A DNA stretch of 64,000 bases from Lysobacterales bacterium (GTDB lineage: Bacteria; Pseudomonadota; Gammaproteobacteria; Xanthomonadales; Xanthomonadaceae). Positions within the stretch are counted from its first letter, which is position 1. Every line of letters starts with the position of its first letter. Positions 24,490 to 34,039 of this stretch are shown one piece after another. The translations under genes and the position numbers were made by a program. The stretch spans positions 18,621-82,620 of the forward strand of contig JAGRJY010000026.1 of the NCBI GenBank assembly GCA_020442465.1. Direction: 5' to 3'. The notes beneath the pieces were generated by a model. That model ran no database searches, was not told the DNA's origin, and saw nothing but the letters and a program-made list of their open reading frames with translations.

Positions 24490-26451
24490 ATGAACCCAAT
24501 GATTCAGATGTCCCGCAAGGTCTCGACGGCTGGCATGCGTTCGCCGCTTGCCCTGGCGATCGTGCTCGGGCTGGCCGCACCGATGGCCCAGGCCTACGAG
24601 TTCGAGATCGGCGAGGCGCACGGCACGATCGACACCACGGTCTCCTACGGCGCCTCGTTCCGCATGGAAGACCAGGACGATGACCTGCTCGCCAAGGCAT
24701 TCTTCGATCCCACTCTGGTGGCGCAGATTGCCGCGCTGCAGGCCAACGGCCGCTACCTGGATGCTCAGGCGCTGCAGGTGGCCGCGCGCGGCCGCTTCTC
24801 GGCCAATCGCGACGACGGCAACCTGAAGTACGACAAGGGCGACGTGATCTCGAATGCGTTCAAGATCACCTCGGAAGCCTCGTTGAACTGGAATGACAGC
24901 GGTGCGTTCGTCCGCGCCACCTACTTCTACGACTTCGAGAATGCCGACCGCAGCGACCTGACCGACGAGGCGCAGGATCTGATCGGCGAGCGCTTCCGCC
25001 TGCTGGACGCGTTCGTCTTCCACAACTTCACCTACGGAGACAGCGGCGTCGGCACCTTCCGACTCGGTCGCCAGGTGATCAGCTGGGGCGAAAGCACGTT
25101 CATCCAGAACGGCATCAACGTCATCAATGCGGTCGACCTGTCGGCCTTGCGCGTGGCCGGCGCCGAACTGAAGGAAGCCTTCCTGCCGCTGGATGCCGCA
25201 TGGCTGTCGCTCAGTCTGAGCGAGAACCTGTCGCTGGAAGCGACCTACCTCCTCGAGTGGGAGGAGATCGAGATCGATGCGTCGGGTACCTACTTCAGCT
25301 CGAACGACTTCGCCTCGCCGGGCGGCACCTACGTGATGCTCGGCTTCGGCACGGTGCCGCAGCCGGTCTACGACCCGTCGCTGTACTACGCCACCTGCTT
25401 CAACGGTGCGGCCGGGTTTGCCAACAGCGATCGGTTCGGCGAATTGTCGGCGGCCTATGGTCAGTCCACCGCGTTGCAGCTGATCGGCGCGGGCTGCTCG
25501 GGGTCGTTCCCGCGCAACCCGAACAACAACGCCCGCGACAACGGCCAGTACGGCGTGGCGCTGCGCTACTTCGCCGACGAGCTGAACGACACCGAGTTCG
25601 GCTTCTTCTACCTGCGCTACCACAGCCGCGTGCCCGTCCTGTCGGGCATCTCGGTCACCAGCTCGAGTTCCAACTCCGGTCGCAACTTCGTCGAGTATCC
25701 GGAAGACATCAACCTCTTCGGCGTGAGCTGGAACACCACCATCCCGGGCGGTTGGGCCTGGCAGGGCGAGATGAGCTACCGCGACAACATGCCGCTGCAG
25801 ATCGACGACGTCGAGCTGCTGTTCGCCGGCCTGTCGCCGCTGAATGCGTTGATTCCCGCGCCCGGGCTCGAGTTCCGCAGCCAGCTCGGCACCTATGGCC
25901 CGGGTGAGTACATCCGCGGCTGGGAGCGGCACGAGGTCAGCCAGCTGCAGTCGACCTTCACCAAGCTGTACGGTCCGGGCAACTTCCTCGGCGCCGAGCA
26001 GATCGCGGTGGTGGCGGAAATCGGCGGCACCAAGGTGTGGGACCTGCCCGACCAGAGCACCCTGCGCTACGAGTGCGAAGGCACCGACACCGGCGGCGGC
26101 TTCGACATCTCCAGCGGCGCCCTGCGCAACCCCTCCACGCTCAACGACGGCTTCTGTACCTCGTTCAGCTGGGGCTATCGCATGGCCGCGCGCGCCGACT
26201 ACAACAACGTGTTCGGCAGTCCGATCAACCTGTCGCCGCGCATGGCGTTCAATCACGACGTGAACGGCTCCACGCCGGGACCGGGCGGCAACTTCGTCGA
26301 AGGGCGCAAGTCGCTGACCGTCGGCGTCGAAGCCCTGTACCTCAACAAGTGGTCGTTCGACCTGTCCTACACGTCGTTCTTCGGCGGCGGCGATTTCAAC
26401 CAGGTCTCCGATCGCGACTTCGCTGCGTTCGCGGTGAAGTACGCGTTCTGA
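24490..26451 (+). CDS. DUF1302 outer-membrane-type protein
   Basis: The 653-residue exported protein has a signal peptide (about residues 1-35). It then has an almost continuous run of alternating aromatic/hydrophilic strands ending in a terminal aromatic residue (DRDFAAFAVKYAF*). That is the signature of an outer-membrane beta-barrel. Early text (FEIGEAHGTIDTTVSYGASFRM) and RLGRQVISWGESTFIQNGIN are typical of DUF1302. Family members usually occur with DUF1329 and MMPL genes, as here. The biochemical role is unknown; a barrel pore for a hydrophobic molecule is inferred. It starts 21 bases after the lipase stop, so the two are probably co-transcribed. Confidence 0.87.
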   Translation: MNPMIQMSRKVSTAGMRSPLALAIVLGLAAPMAQAYEFEIGEAHGTIDTTVSYGASFRMEDQDDDLLAKAFFDPTLVAQIAALQANGRYLDAQALQVAARGRFSANRDDGNLKYDKGDVISNAFKITSEASLNWNDSGAFVRATYFYDFENADRSDLTDEAQDLIGERFRLLDAFVFHNFTYGDSGVGTFRLGRQVISWGESTFIQNGINVINAVDLSALRVAGAELKEAFLPLDAAWLSLSLSENLSLEATYLLEWEEIEIDASGTYFSSNDFASPGGTYVMLGFGTVPQPVYDPSLYYATCFNGAAGFANSDRFGELSAAYGQSTALQLIGAGCSGSFPRNPNNNARDNGQYGVALRYFADELNDTEFGFFYLRYHSRVPVLSGISVTSSSSNSGRNFVEYPEDINLFGVSWNTTIPGGWAWQGEMSYRDNMPLQIDDVELLFAGLSPLNALIPAPGLEFRSQLGTYGPGEYIRGWERHEVSQLQSTFTKLYGPGNFLGAEQIAVVAEIGGTKVWDLPDQSTLRYECEGTDTGGGFDISSGALRNPSTLNDGFCTSFSWGYRMAARADYNNVFGSPINLSPRMAFNHDVNGSTPGPGGNFVEGRKSLTVGVEALYLNKWSFDLSYTSFFGGGDFNQVSDRDFAAFAVKYAF

Positions 26452-26460
26452 TCGGACCCG

Positions 26461-26490
26461 CGCTTCGACGCCCGAGCGGACGTCGAAGCG
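26461..26490. repeat. Inverted repeat downstream of the DUF1302 gene
   Basis: CGCTTCGACG at 26461-26470 pairs perfectly with 26481-26490 around a 10-base loop, starting 9 bases after the DUF1302 stop. No T-run follows, so it may be a Rho-assisted terminator or an mRNA-stabilising hairpin. The rest of the 247-base spacer (26452-26698) holds a second small hairpin (GGACTCC, 26602-26608 with 26614-26620) and no ORF. Confidence 0.5.
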
Positions 26491-26698
26491 TGGCATGCAT
26501 TCGGGAGTGGGTGAGTAGCGGAACCGGAAGATCAGCAGGCGACCCAGGCCGTCCCGCCGCGAGAGGCTGGGGCCGGGGCCGTTTCCACAGGTCCCAGCCG
26601 TGGACTCCGGTCAGGAGTCCGGGCCACGGGTCCCAGCAGCGGGTCGGCAGCGGATCGGAAGGCCGGGTCACAATGCGGTTCACATCAGGGAGAGTTTG

Positions 26699-28057
26699 AT
26701 GCGAGTTCATCACATGAAATGGCTGGGGCTGGCGACTGCGCTGGCGATGTCCGGAACCGCATGGGCGGCCGTCAGCGCCGATCAGGCCAACAGGCTCGGT
26801 CGCGACCTCACGCCGGTCGGCGGCGAGAAAGCAGGCAATGCTGCGAAGACGATTCCCGAGTGGACCGGGGGCATCACCGCGCCGCCGGCGAACTACAAGC
26901 CGAACATGCATCATCCCGATCCGTTCGCTGGCGACAAGGCCACGCTGACGATTACGCCGGCCAACTACAAGCAGTACGCCGACTACCTCAGCGAAGGCCA
27001 GAAGGGCATGTTCGCGAAGTACTCGACGTTCAAGATGAACGTGTACCCGACGCGCCGCTCGGCGTCGTTCCCGAGCCGCACCTACGAGTACACCAAGAAG
27101 AATGCGACGACGGCGAAGCTCGAGAGCAACGGCGACGGCGTGATCGACGCCGCCGAGGGCATTCCGTTCCCGATTCCGCAGAACGGCTACGAGGCGGTGT
27201 GGAATCACAAGCTGAAGTTCAAGGGTGTCTCGTCGGCGCGCTATGCGAACCAGGCCGCGCCGACCGCGAGCGGCCAGTTCAACCTGGTGCGCATCCGCGA
27301 GGAGCTGCTGGGCCTGTACTACAAGCCCGGCAACACCATCGCCGACACCAACAACATCCTCCTGTATTTCTACCAGGTGGTGGAAAGCCCCGCCCGTCTG
27401 GCTGGCCAGGTGCTGCTGGTGCATGAATCGCTGAACCAGATCAAGCAGCCGCGTCAGGCCTGGATCTACAACCCGGGCCAGCGTCGCGTGCGTCGTGCGC
27501 CGAACGTCGCCTACGACAACCCCGGCACGGCGTCGGACGGACTGCGCACCAATGACATGACCGACATGTTCAACGGCGCGATGGACCGTTTTGACTGGGA
27601 GCTCAAGGGCAAGAAGGAAATGTACGTGCCGTACAACTCCTACAAGGTCCATCAGGGCAACCTGAAGCCGGAGGACATCATCCGCCCCGGTCACGTCAAT
27701 CCTGACCTGCTGCGCTACGAGCTGCATCGCGTCTGGGTCGTCGACGCCAAGCTCAAGGCCGGCAAGCGGCACATCAATTCGCGTCGTACCTTCTACATCG
27801 ACGAGGACTCCTGGCAGATTCTGATCATCGATCACTACGACGGTCAGGGCCGCATGTGGCGCTACTCCGAGGCGCCGTCGATCAACTACTACCAGGTGCC
27901 GGTGTTCTGGTCGACGCTGGAAACGCACCACGACCTGAAGTCGGGTCGCTACATCGTGACCGGCCTCGACAACCAGGAGAAGCCGTACGACTACGCGTTC
28001 CAGACCACACCGGAACAGTTCTCGCCGCAGGCGCTGCGCACCCGCGGCGTTCGCTGA
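26699..28057 (+). CDS. DUF1329 periplasmic protein (LolA-like fold suspected)
   Basis: The 452-residue exported protein has a signal peptide (MKWLGLATALAMSGTAWAA, cleavage about residue 24), then the DUF1329 opening VSADQANRLGRDLTPVGGEKAGN and PEWTGGITAPP. Later family text includes PRQAWIYNPGQRRVRRAPNV and WVVDAKLKAGKRH...RRTFYIDEDSWQIL. The strand-rich C-terminal half, with YxxG and DxxSWQI motifs, resembles outer-membrane lipoprotein-sorting (LolA/LolB-like) proteins, which carry acyl chains in a hydrophobic cavity. That similarity is family-level knowledge, not shown here. The start has GGGAGAG upstream. Confidence 0.88.
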   Translation: MRVHHMKWLGLATALAMSGTAWAAVSADQANRLGRDLTPVGGEKAGNAAKTIPEWTGGITAPPANYKPNMHHPDPFAGDKATLTITPANYKQYADYLSEGQKGMFAKYSTFKMNVYPTRRSASFPSRTYEYTKKNATTAKLESNGDGVIDAAEGIPFPIPQNGYEAVWNHKLKFKGVSSARYANQAAPTASGQFNLVRIREELLGLYYKPGNTIADTNNILLYFYQVVESPARLAGQVLLVHESLNQIKQPRQAWIYNPGQRRVRRAPNVAYDNPGTASDGLRTNDMTDMFNGAMDRFDWELKGKKEMYVPYNSYKVHQGNLKPEDIIRPGHVNPDLLRYELHRVWVVDAKLKAGKRHINSRRTFYIDEDSWQILIIDHYDGQGRMWRYSEAPSINYYQVPVFWSTLETHHDLKSGRYIVTGLDNQEKPYDYAFQTTPEQFSPQALRTRGVR

Positions 28058-28086
28058 CGGCTGCGTCCTGCACGCGAAGTAGTCTC

Positions 28087-28124
28087 CAGCCAGCCGCGAC
28101 ATCGTTCGCGGCTGGTTGCGTTTT
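28087..28124 (+). terminator. Hairpin terminator after the DUF1329 gene
   Basis: A 13-bp stem (28087-28099 with 28106-28118, one G-U pair) with a 6-base loop is followed by CGTTTT. It lies 30 bases after the stop codon. It separates the lipase-DUF1302-DUF1329 part from the YCF48-MMPL part of the cluster. Confidence 0.7.
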
Positions 28125-28349
28125 GGGGTCGGCTGTTCCGCCATGCACGCCGAAGTGCGGGGTGCCGCGGGGCTGATCAGCGACGGGTCGCGGGCAGGCG
28201 ACCGCGTAGCGGTGCGACACGCCGAGCCGGTTTGACGCCGGTCCGGAGATTCACCCATTCGCGGCGGGATGTGCGTTGTTCCGCAGGCTGTTAGTCTCAC
28301 AGGTGCGCAGGATCGCACCGCGCGGTCACAGATACCGGGGAGGGAACCG

Positions 28350-29474
28350 ATGACTGCTTGGACGAAGCGTTGGTTGGGTGCGGCACTCGCCGCAGGCATG
28401 GCAGGAACGGGACTGTCCGCGCTGGCGTCGGACGCGGCGGTCACCGCTGAAGTGATGCCGCTGGTGACCACGCGCTCGGTGATGCTGGACATCACCGAGG
28501 CCGCATCGCGCGGCGTGATGGTCGGTGAACGGGGTCACGTGTTCGTGTCCGAATCGCGTACCGACTGGCGACAGGTCGAGGGCGTACCGACGCGTGTGAC
28601 GCTGACCGCGGTGGATGCGGTCGGCGACACGGTCTGGGCCGTCGGCCACGACGGCACGATCATCAAGTCGACCGACGGTGGCCTGTCCTGGGCGCTGAAG
28701 CGCCAGGACGCCGGGTCCCGAGCCGGTGAACCGATCGCCGACGAAGCCGCGGATGCGTCGATGGAATGGGATCCGCAGGCCGGGGCGCCCTTGCTCGACG
28801 TTGCGTTTTTCGACGAGCAGAACGGTTTTGCCATCGGCGCGTTCAGTCTGATGCTGCATTCGGTGGACGGCGGTGAGACCTGGGAGAAGGTCGACGTCAA
28901 TCCGCAGGCGGAGGTCGACGAACCGGCCGACGATGAACCGGCTGCGGAGGGTGACGGCTGGACCTTCGACGAATCGGATCTCGAACTGCAGGAAGAAGAC
29001 GACCCGCATCTGAATGCCATCGTGCGCACACCGTCCGGTTTGATGATGGTGGTGGGCGAACGCGGCTCGGCCTATCGCTCGCGGGATCGAGGTGCCACCT
29101 GGGAACGCCTCCAGCTGCCGTACGCGGGATCGATGTTCGGCGTCATCGCGCTCGGCTCCGAACACCTCGTTGCGTTCGGCCTGCGCGGCCACGTGCTGGA
29201 GACCCAGGACGGCGGCACGAGCTGGAACGAGCTCGACACCGGCACCGAGCTCAGCCTTATGGGCGGAGCCGCGCTGGATCAGGGCGGCTTCGTCATCGTT
29301 GGCGCCAACGGCATCGTGCTCAGGCGTGAGAACGCCGGTGCAGCGATCGAGGTCGGCACGTTCGTCAATGGCAACCAGGAAACGCCGATCCTTGCCTCGG
29401 TACTGCCGCGCGGTTCGCAGACCTTCATCGTCTGCGGCGAAAAAGGCGTCGGCGAATACCGCATGACGCCCTGA
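28350..29474 (+). CDS. Exported YCF48-like Asp-box beta-propeller protein
   Basis: The 374-residue protein has a signal peptide (about residues 1-27), then a propeller of the YCF48/BNR kind. At least four Asp-box turns are visible: KSTDGGLSWA, HSVDGGETWE, RSRDRGATWE and ETQDGGTSWN. A highly acidic insertion (VDEPADDEPAAEGDGW ... LEEEDDP-like, residues about 188-222) interrupts the second and third repeats. YCF48 proteins act as assembly or scaffold factors; here it precedes an MMPL transporter by 35 bases, so a periplasmic partner role for that pump is likely. A strong GGGGAGGGA RBS precedes the ATG. Confidence 0.86.
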   Translation: MTAWTKRWLGAALAAGMAGTGLSALASDAAVTAEVMPLVTTRSVMLDITEAASRGVMVGERGHVFVSESRTDWRQVEGVPTRVTLTAVDAVGDTVWAVGHDGTIIKSTDGGLSWALKRQDAGSRAGEPIADEAADASMEWDPQAGAPLLDVAFFDEQNGFAIGAFSLMLHSVDGGETWEKVDVNPQAEVDEPADDEPAAEGDGWTFDESDLELQEEDDPHLNAIVRTPSGLMMVVGERGSAYRSRDRGATWERLQLPYAGSMFGVIALGSEHLVAFGLRGHVLETQDGGTSWNELDTGTELSLMGGAALDQGGFVIVGANGIVLRRENAGAAIEVGTFVNGNQETPILASVLPRGSQTFIVCGEKGVGEYRMTP

Positions 29475-29509
29475 TGCCGCTCCGGACCACGACTTAAGGA
29501 AGCCAAGCC

Positions 29510-32005
29510 ATGCACGGATCGAGTCAACCCGGACCCGTCACCCGATTCTTCGAGCGCATCATCTTCGGTGCGCGGCCGCTGGTGCTGATGGTGCTGGTCG
29601 CCATCACCGGTGCGATGATCGCCTACGCCAGCGAGCTGCGCGTCGATGCGGGGTTCAAGAAGCAGATTCCCCTGCAGCACGAGTACATGAAGACCTTCAT
29701 CGAATACGAGAAGGACTTCGGCGGTGCAAACCGGGTGCTGATCGCCCTGGTCGCCCGCGACGGCGACATGTTCGACGCCAATTTCTTCAAGTCGCTCGAG
29801 GGACTGACCCGCGACGTCATGGCGATCGAGGAAACCGACGACGCGCGGGTGCGCTCGCTGTTCACACCGAACGTGCGGTTTGTCGAGGTGGTGGAAGATG
29901 GTTTCGCCGGCGGCAACGTCATTCCCGACACCTTCACCCCCAGCATCGAGGGTTTCGAGCCCAGCCAGGATCAGTTCGACACCATCCGCGCCAACATCGT
30001 CAAGGCCAACATCATCGGTCGGCTCGTGGCCAAGGACTGGTCCGGCGCAATGGTGTCGGCCGAGCTGATCCCGGAGGATTCCGGTCGCAAGCTCGACTAC
30101 CAGAAGGTCGCCGCCGAACTCGAGGCGCTGCGCGCCAAGTACGAGAACGAAGACACCCAGGTACTGATCATCGGCTTCGCCAAGATGGTCGGTGACATCT
30201 CCGACGGCGCCCGCTCGGTGATCACCTTCTTCTTCATCACCGTGGCCATCACCTGGTTCCTGCTGTTCATCTACTCCACCTCGATCAAGCTGGCCTCGCT
30301 GACCGTGTTTGCGGCCCTCGTTGCGGTGGTGTGGATGCTCGGTGCGCTGAGGTTGATGGGCTTCGGCATCGATCCGATGAACATGCTGACGCCATTCCTG
30401 ATATTCGCGATCGCGGTCAGTCATGGCGAGCAGATGATCAACCGATTCCGCGGCGAGATTTTCTTCGGTGGACTGGAAGACGGCACACCCGACGAATTGC
30501 GCAAACGCCACGGTGTCGGCTCGCGCGAGGCCGCGCGGCGTGCGCTGCGCCTGCTGGCGGTGCCGGGGTCGGTGGCGCTGATCACCAGCTGCCTCGGATT
30601 CGCGGCGATCATGATCATCGACATCCGCATGGTCCGCGAGCTCGCAGTCACCGCGACCGTGGGCGTCGGCCTCACCCTGATCACCAATCTCGTGCTGCTA
30701 CCGGTGCTGCTCAGCTACACCAAGCTGCGCAACATGGAGAAGAAGCGCGAATACCGTCTCCGCCAGCTGACCGGTTTCGACAAGATCTGGGCGTTTCTCT
30801 CGCGCATCACCATCCCCGGCGTCGCCGCGGTGGTGATTGCGGTCGGCGCTGCCACCTGGTGGTTTGCCGAGCAGCGTGGCGACCAGGTGATGATCGGTGA
30901 TGCCCAGGCCGGCGTGGCCGAGCTGTGGCCGGAGGCGCGCTACAACCAGGACGCGCTCGAGATCACCAGCCGTTTTGCGCTGGGCGTGGACATCCTCAAC
31001 ATCGTGGTCGAAGGCCGGCCGGATGCCTGCACGCTGAGCGATCACGTGATGAGCACCACCGATCGCTTCGCCTGGCATCTCGAGAACGTCGAGGGCGTGC
31101 AGCAGGTGATCACCCTGCCGCAGGTCGCCAAGGCCGTGTACGCAGGCTGGAACGACGGATCGATCAAGTGGCGCGTGCTGCCACACGACATGGACAGCCT
31201 GCGCCTCGCGACCCAGGGCTTCGAGACCGACTCGGGTCTGCTCAACGCGGATTGCTCGGCGATGCCGGTCATCGTGTTCCTGGCCGACCATCGGGCGGAG
31301 ACCATCGACCGCGTTATCGATGCGGTGAAGGACTTCCGCGCCAAGAACGACGCCTGGCACGAGGGCGTCAACCTGCGCCTGCAGCTGGCCGATGAGGCCG
31401 CGAAAGCCGCGGAGAACGGCGAGGAATACACCACCAAGCAGATCAACCTGCGCCTGGCCACCGGCAACGTGGGCGTCATGGCCGCGATCAACGAGACCGT
31501 GCGCGAAGTCGAAGACACCATGCTGCTGATGCTCTACGCCGCGGTGTTCGTGATGTGCCTGATTTCCTTCCACAATCCGCTGGCCGCCACGGCCGTCATG
31601 CTGCCGCTGTTCCTGGTGACCGAGCTGGGGCACTCGCTGATGGTGCAGCTGGGGATCGGCATGAAGGTCAACACCCTGACCGTCGTGGCGCTCGGCGTCG
31701 GCATGGGCGTCGACTACGCGATCTACATCTTCGCCCGCATGCGCGAGGCGATGAAAGAAGGCCACACGCTCGGTGAGTCGTACTTCATCGCACTGAAGAC
31801 CACCGGCATCGCGATCTTCTATACCGCCCTGACCCTGGCGGTCGGCGTGGCGACCTGGATTTTCTCCGCGCTGAAGTTCCAGGCCGACATGGGCCTGATG
31901 CTGACCTTCATGTTCGTGGTCAACATGATCGCGGCGATCGTGTTCCTGCCCGCGCTCTGCCGCTGGCTGCTGCGTCCGTTCGAGAAGGACACCTGGCACG
32001 CGTAG
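29510..32005 (+). CDS. MMPL/RND-superfamily transporter (HpnN-like)
   Basis: The 831-residue inner-membrane protein has the 1+5, 1+5 helix layout of RND exporters with two large periplasmic loops (about residues 45-225 and 440-640). The MMPL signature GVGMGVDYAIYIFARMREAM is in the second half, and the matching FGIDPMNMLTPFLIFAIAVSHGEQM is in the first. Relatives export lipids such as hopanoids (HpnN) or mycobacterial lipids and run on the proton gradient. The genes upstream (lipase, DUF1302, DUF1329, YCF48) form the recurrent neighbourhood of this subgroup. The substrate cannot be read from the sequence. A strong terminator follows. Confidence 0.9.
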   Translation: MHGSSQPGPVTRFFERIIFGARPLVLMVLVAITGAMIAYASELRVDAGFKKQIPLQHEYMKTFIEYEKDFGGANRVLIALVARDGDMFDANFFKSLEGLTRDVMAIEETDDARVRSLFTPNVRFVEVVEDGFAGGNVIPDTFTPSIEGFEPSQDQFDTIRANIVKANIIGRLVAKDWSGAMVSAELIPEDSGRKLDYQKVAAELEALRAKYENEDTQVLIIGFAKMVGDISDGARSVITFFFITVAITWFLLFIYSTSIKLASLTVFAALVAVVWMLGALRLMGFGIDPMNMLTPFLIFAIAVSHGEQMINRFRGEIFFGGLEDGTPDELRKRHGVGSREAARRALRLLAVPGSVALITSCLGFAAIMIIDIRMVRELAVTATVGVGLTLITNLVLLPVLLSYTKLRNMEKKREYRLRQLTGFDKIWAFLSRITIPGVAAVVIAVGAATWWFAEQRGDQVMIGDAQAGVAELWPEARYNQDALEITSRFALGVDILNIVVEGRPDACTLSDHVMSTTDRFAWHLENVEGVQQVITLPQVAKAVYAGWNDGSIKWRVLPHDMDSLRLATQGFETDSGLLNADCSAMPVIVFLADHRAETIDRVIDAVKDFRAKNDAWHEGVNLRLQLADEAAKAAENGEEYTTKQINLRLATGNVGVMAAINETVREVEDTMLLMLYAAVFVMCLISFHNPLAATAVMLPLFLVTELGHSLMVQLGIGMKVNTLTVVALGVGMGVDYAIYIFARMREAMKEGHTLGESYFIALKTTGIAIFYTALTLAVGVATWIFSALKFQADMGLMLTFMFVVNMIAAIVFLPALCRWLLRPFEKDTWHA

Positions 32006-32035
32006 CGGCACGGCTGCACAGCCGGATCGAAAGAG

Positions 32036-32062
32036 AAGGGGCCTGCGGGCCCCTTTTTCTTG
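32036..32062 (+). terminator. Rho-independent terminator after the MMPL gene
   Basis: An 8-bp perfect stem (32036-32043 with 32048-32055) with a TGCG loop is followed by TTTCTT. It is 31 bases after the MMPL stop and closes the envelope-transport cluster. The remaining spacer up to 32279 shows no gene. Confidence 0.88.
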
Positions 32063-32279
32063 GCCCCGTCAGCATGCGCAGCTTGGGCGAGCGCGCGCCG
32101 GCGCGGAGAGGGCACCGGGCAGGGTGCAGAGGTCGTCGCCGGTCGAACCTCTCGGTCCGGGTCGTGGAGCGGATAGGGGCAGCGGCCCGATCAGAGCAGG
32201 ATGGTCGGTCGGTGCAAGGGCACAGGAGGCCGACTGCGGGACTCGATCCGGGCGAAACGCTCTCGGCTCGCGCAAGTGC

Positions 32280-33788
32280 TCAGTCGAGATCGAGCCCGAA
32301 GAAGTGGCGGATGCGCGACAACAGGGCATCCTGCTGCACTGAGGCGGCGGCCGATGCGTTGCCGTTCTGGGTGGCGGCGACCAGCGCGCCGCGCCGGCTG
32401 CTCATCACCTGCGACATCTCTTCGGCGATATCGGGGCGTGCGCGCAGCACGTTGCCGAACGCGCGCTTGTCGAGGCGGAAGCACTCGACGTCGGTGCGGG
32501 CGATGACCGTGGCGCTGCGCGGTTCGCCGGTCATCATGCCCATCTCGCCGAACACCGAGCCGGGTTTGAGCGTGGCGATGAACTGGCGGCCACGGTCGGT
32601 TTCGCGCCAGACATCCGCTTCCCCTTCGATGACGATGTACAGCCAGTGCGCCACCGCGCCCTGCTTGGTGATGGTGTCGCCGCTGACGAAGGGTGCGGGG
32701 ACGAGCGCCTCGGCGATCGACTCGAGTTCCTGCTTTTCCAGCCCGCCGAACAACTCGACCTCCCTGAGCGCCTCACGCCTGCGCTGCAGTTCGACCTCGT
32801 GCAGGCTCTGATGGCGTGCGTCGTTCTCCTTGATGACCAGCCGTTCCTCGCGCGGCACGGCCAGGTCCATCCCGTTGCGGGCCAGCGCGGCCAGCGCATG
32901 CTGGCGCACCAGCGAATCGGTGGGGTCGTCCGGGCGCGGGTCGGCCATCCAGTAGCGCAGCGCATAGCGTGCATAGCCGAAGCCGACCTCCATCAGCACC
33001 GCCGTCGGCGGCGGGTCGTCGAGGACGTTCTTGATCTCGGCCAGCCGCACACTGTCTTCAAGCGCCTGACAGACCCGCGCCGGGGAGGCGCGCTGGTCGA
33101 CATAGAACCACACCCAGCGCCGCCAGCGCGTCTGCGTGTCCTGGCGCGAACCGATCACGGTGAAGCGGTTCTTGACCAGCCAGCCGTTCGGAATCACCAC
33201 GGTTTCGCGGTTGCGCGTTTCAATCGCGGTGTGTCGCCAGCGCACGTCGACGACCTGGCCCGAGATGTCGTCGATCTTCACCCAGTCGCCGATGCGCAGC
33301 GAGTTGTCGAGCTGCAGCACCACGCCGCCGAGAATATTGCCCAGGGTGTCCTGCATCGAGAACGCGAGCACGGCGGTAATGACTGCCGAGGTGGTCAGCA
33401 GGCTGCCCAGGTCGAGGCCGATGCCGTGCAGCCAGAACAGCAACCAGGCCGCACCCAGCGCAGTCGTGACCAGGTCTTCGACGATGCGCGCGAAGCTCAG
33501 CTTCAGCGCAGGCAGGGTGTGCTGGAACAGCAGGATGCAGGCGAGCCGGATCACCAGCGCGCCGATGCCGACGGTAGCCGCGTGGCCGAACAGAGCGCTG
33601 GCGCGCTGTTCGCCGAATCGCTGCAGCAGCAAGGACAGCCCCTCCGCCGCGACGAGCAGCAGCCAGATCACCAGCAGGTTGCGCACCCCGGCGCGATCGC
33701 GCGGATTGAGTGCCAGCAGCAGGATGCACAGACCCAGCGCGGCCGCGAACGCGATCCACAGTTCGCTGGACATCAGGGCGAATTCCAC
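32280..33788 (-). CDS. MscS-type mechanosensitive channel fused to a cyclic-nucleotide-binding domain
   Basis: The 502-residue inner-membrane protein has about five N-terminal helices, including the pore-lining helix and beta domain of MscS (VLAFSMQDTLGNILGGVVLQ, then DNSLRIGDWVKIDDISGQVVDV and a VVIPNG motif). From about residue 360 it carries a cNMP-binding domain (GDTITKQGAVAHWLYIVIEG). Its phosphate-binding cassette FGEMGMMTGEPRSATV has the conserved Glu and Arg that bind cAMP or cGMP. Channel gating by a nucleotide is therefore predicted. The start is GTG at 33788, six bases after GGGGAGGAG. It converges on the MMPL gene. Confidence 0.9.
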   Translation of the reverse strand: MEFALMSSELWIAFAAALGLCILLLALNPRDRAGVRNLLVIWLLLVAAEGLSLLLQRFGEQRASALFGHAATVGIGALVIRLACILLFQHTLPALKLSFARIVEDLVTTALGAAWLLFWLHGIGLDLGSLLTTSAVITAVLAFSMQDTLGNILGGVVLQLDNSLRIGDWVKIDDISGQVVDVRWRHTAIETRNRETVVIPNGWLVKNRFTVIGSRQDTQTRWRRWVWFYVDQRASPARVCQALEDSVRLAEIKNVLDDPPPTAVLMEVGFGYARYALRYWMADPRPDDPTDSLVRQHALAALARNGMDLAVPREERLVIKENDARHQSLHEVELQRRREALREVELFGGLEKQELESIAEALVPAPFVSGDTITKQGAVAHWLYIVIEGEADVWRETDRGRQFIATLKPGSVFGEMGMMTGEPRSATVIARTDVECFRLDKRAFGNVLRARPDIAEEMSQVMSSRRGALVAATQNGNASAAASVQQDALLSRIRHFFGLDLD

Positions 33789-34039
33789 CGCAGCTCCTCC
33801 CCGGCGACGAAAGCACCATTATGCGGATTCGTCGACCGCCTGCCGACGGCACGGCGCGGGGCCGATGGAGCGGTGCGCTGCGGCGGATGGCCCGTTTCGG
33901 GCCGAGCAGCAGCAGGATCGAGATGGCTGGGGTAGGGCGGACGACGGTTCGACGCGAAGGGCGCTATGGTCCGAGCGAGGCGTTCGTCCTGCGATGTCGG
34001 GTTGGCTGCGCTGACGCGGATGCGCCGAGGACCGGTGCG

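Noticed and set aside
23749..26496. A 915-codon minus-strand open frame
   Set aside because: It lies antisense to the lipase and DUF1302 genes, both of which have clear domain signatures on the plus strand.
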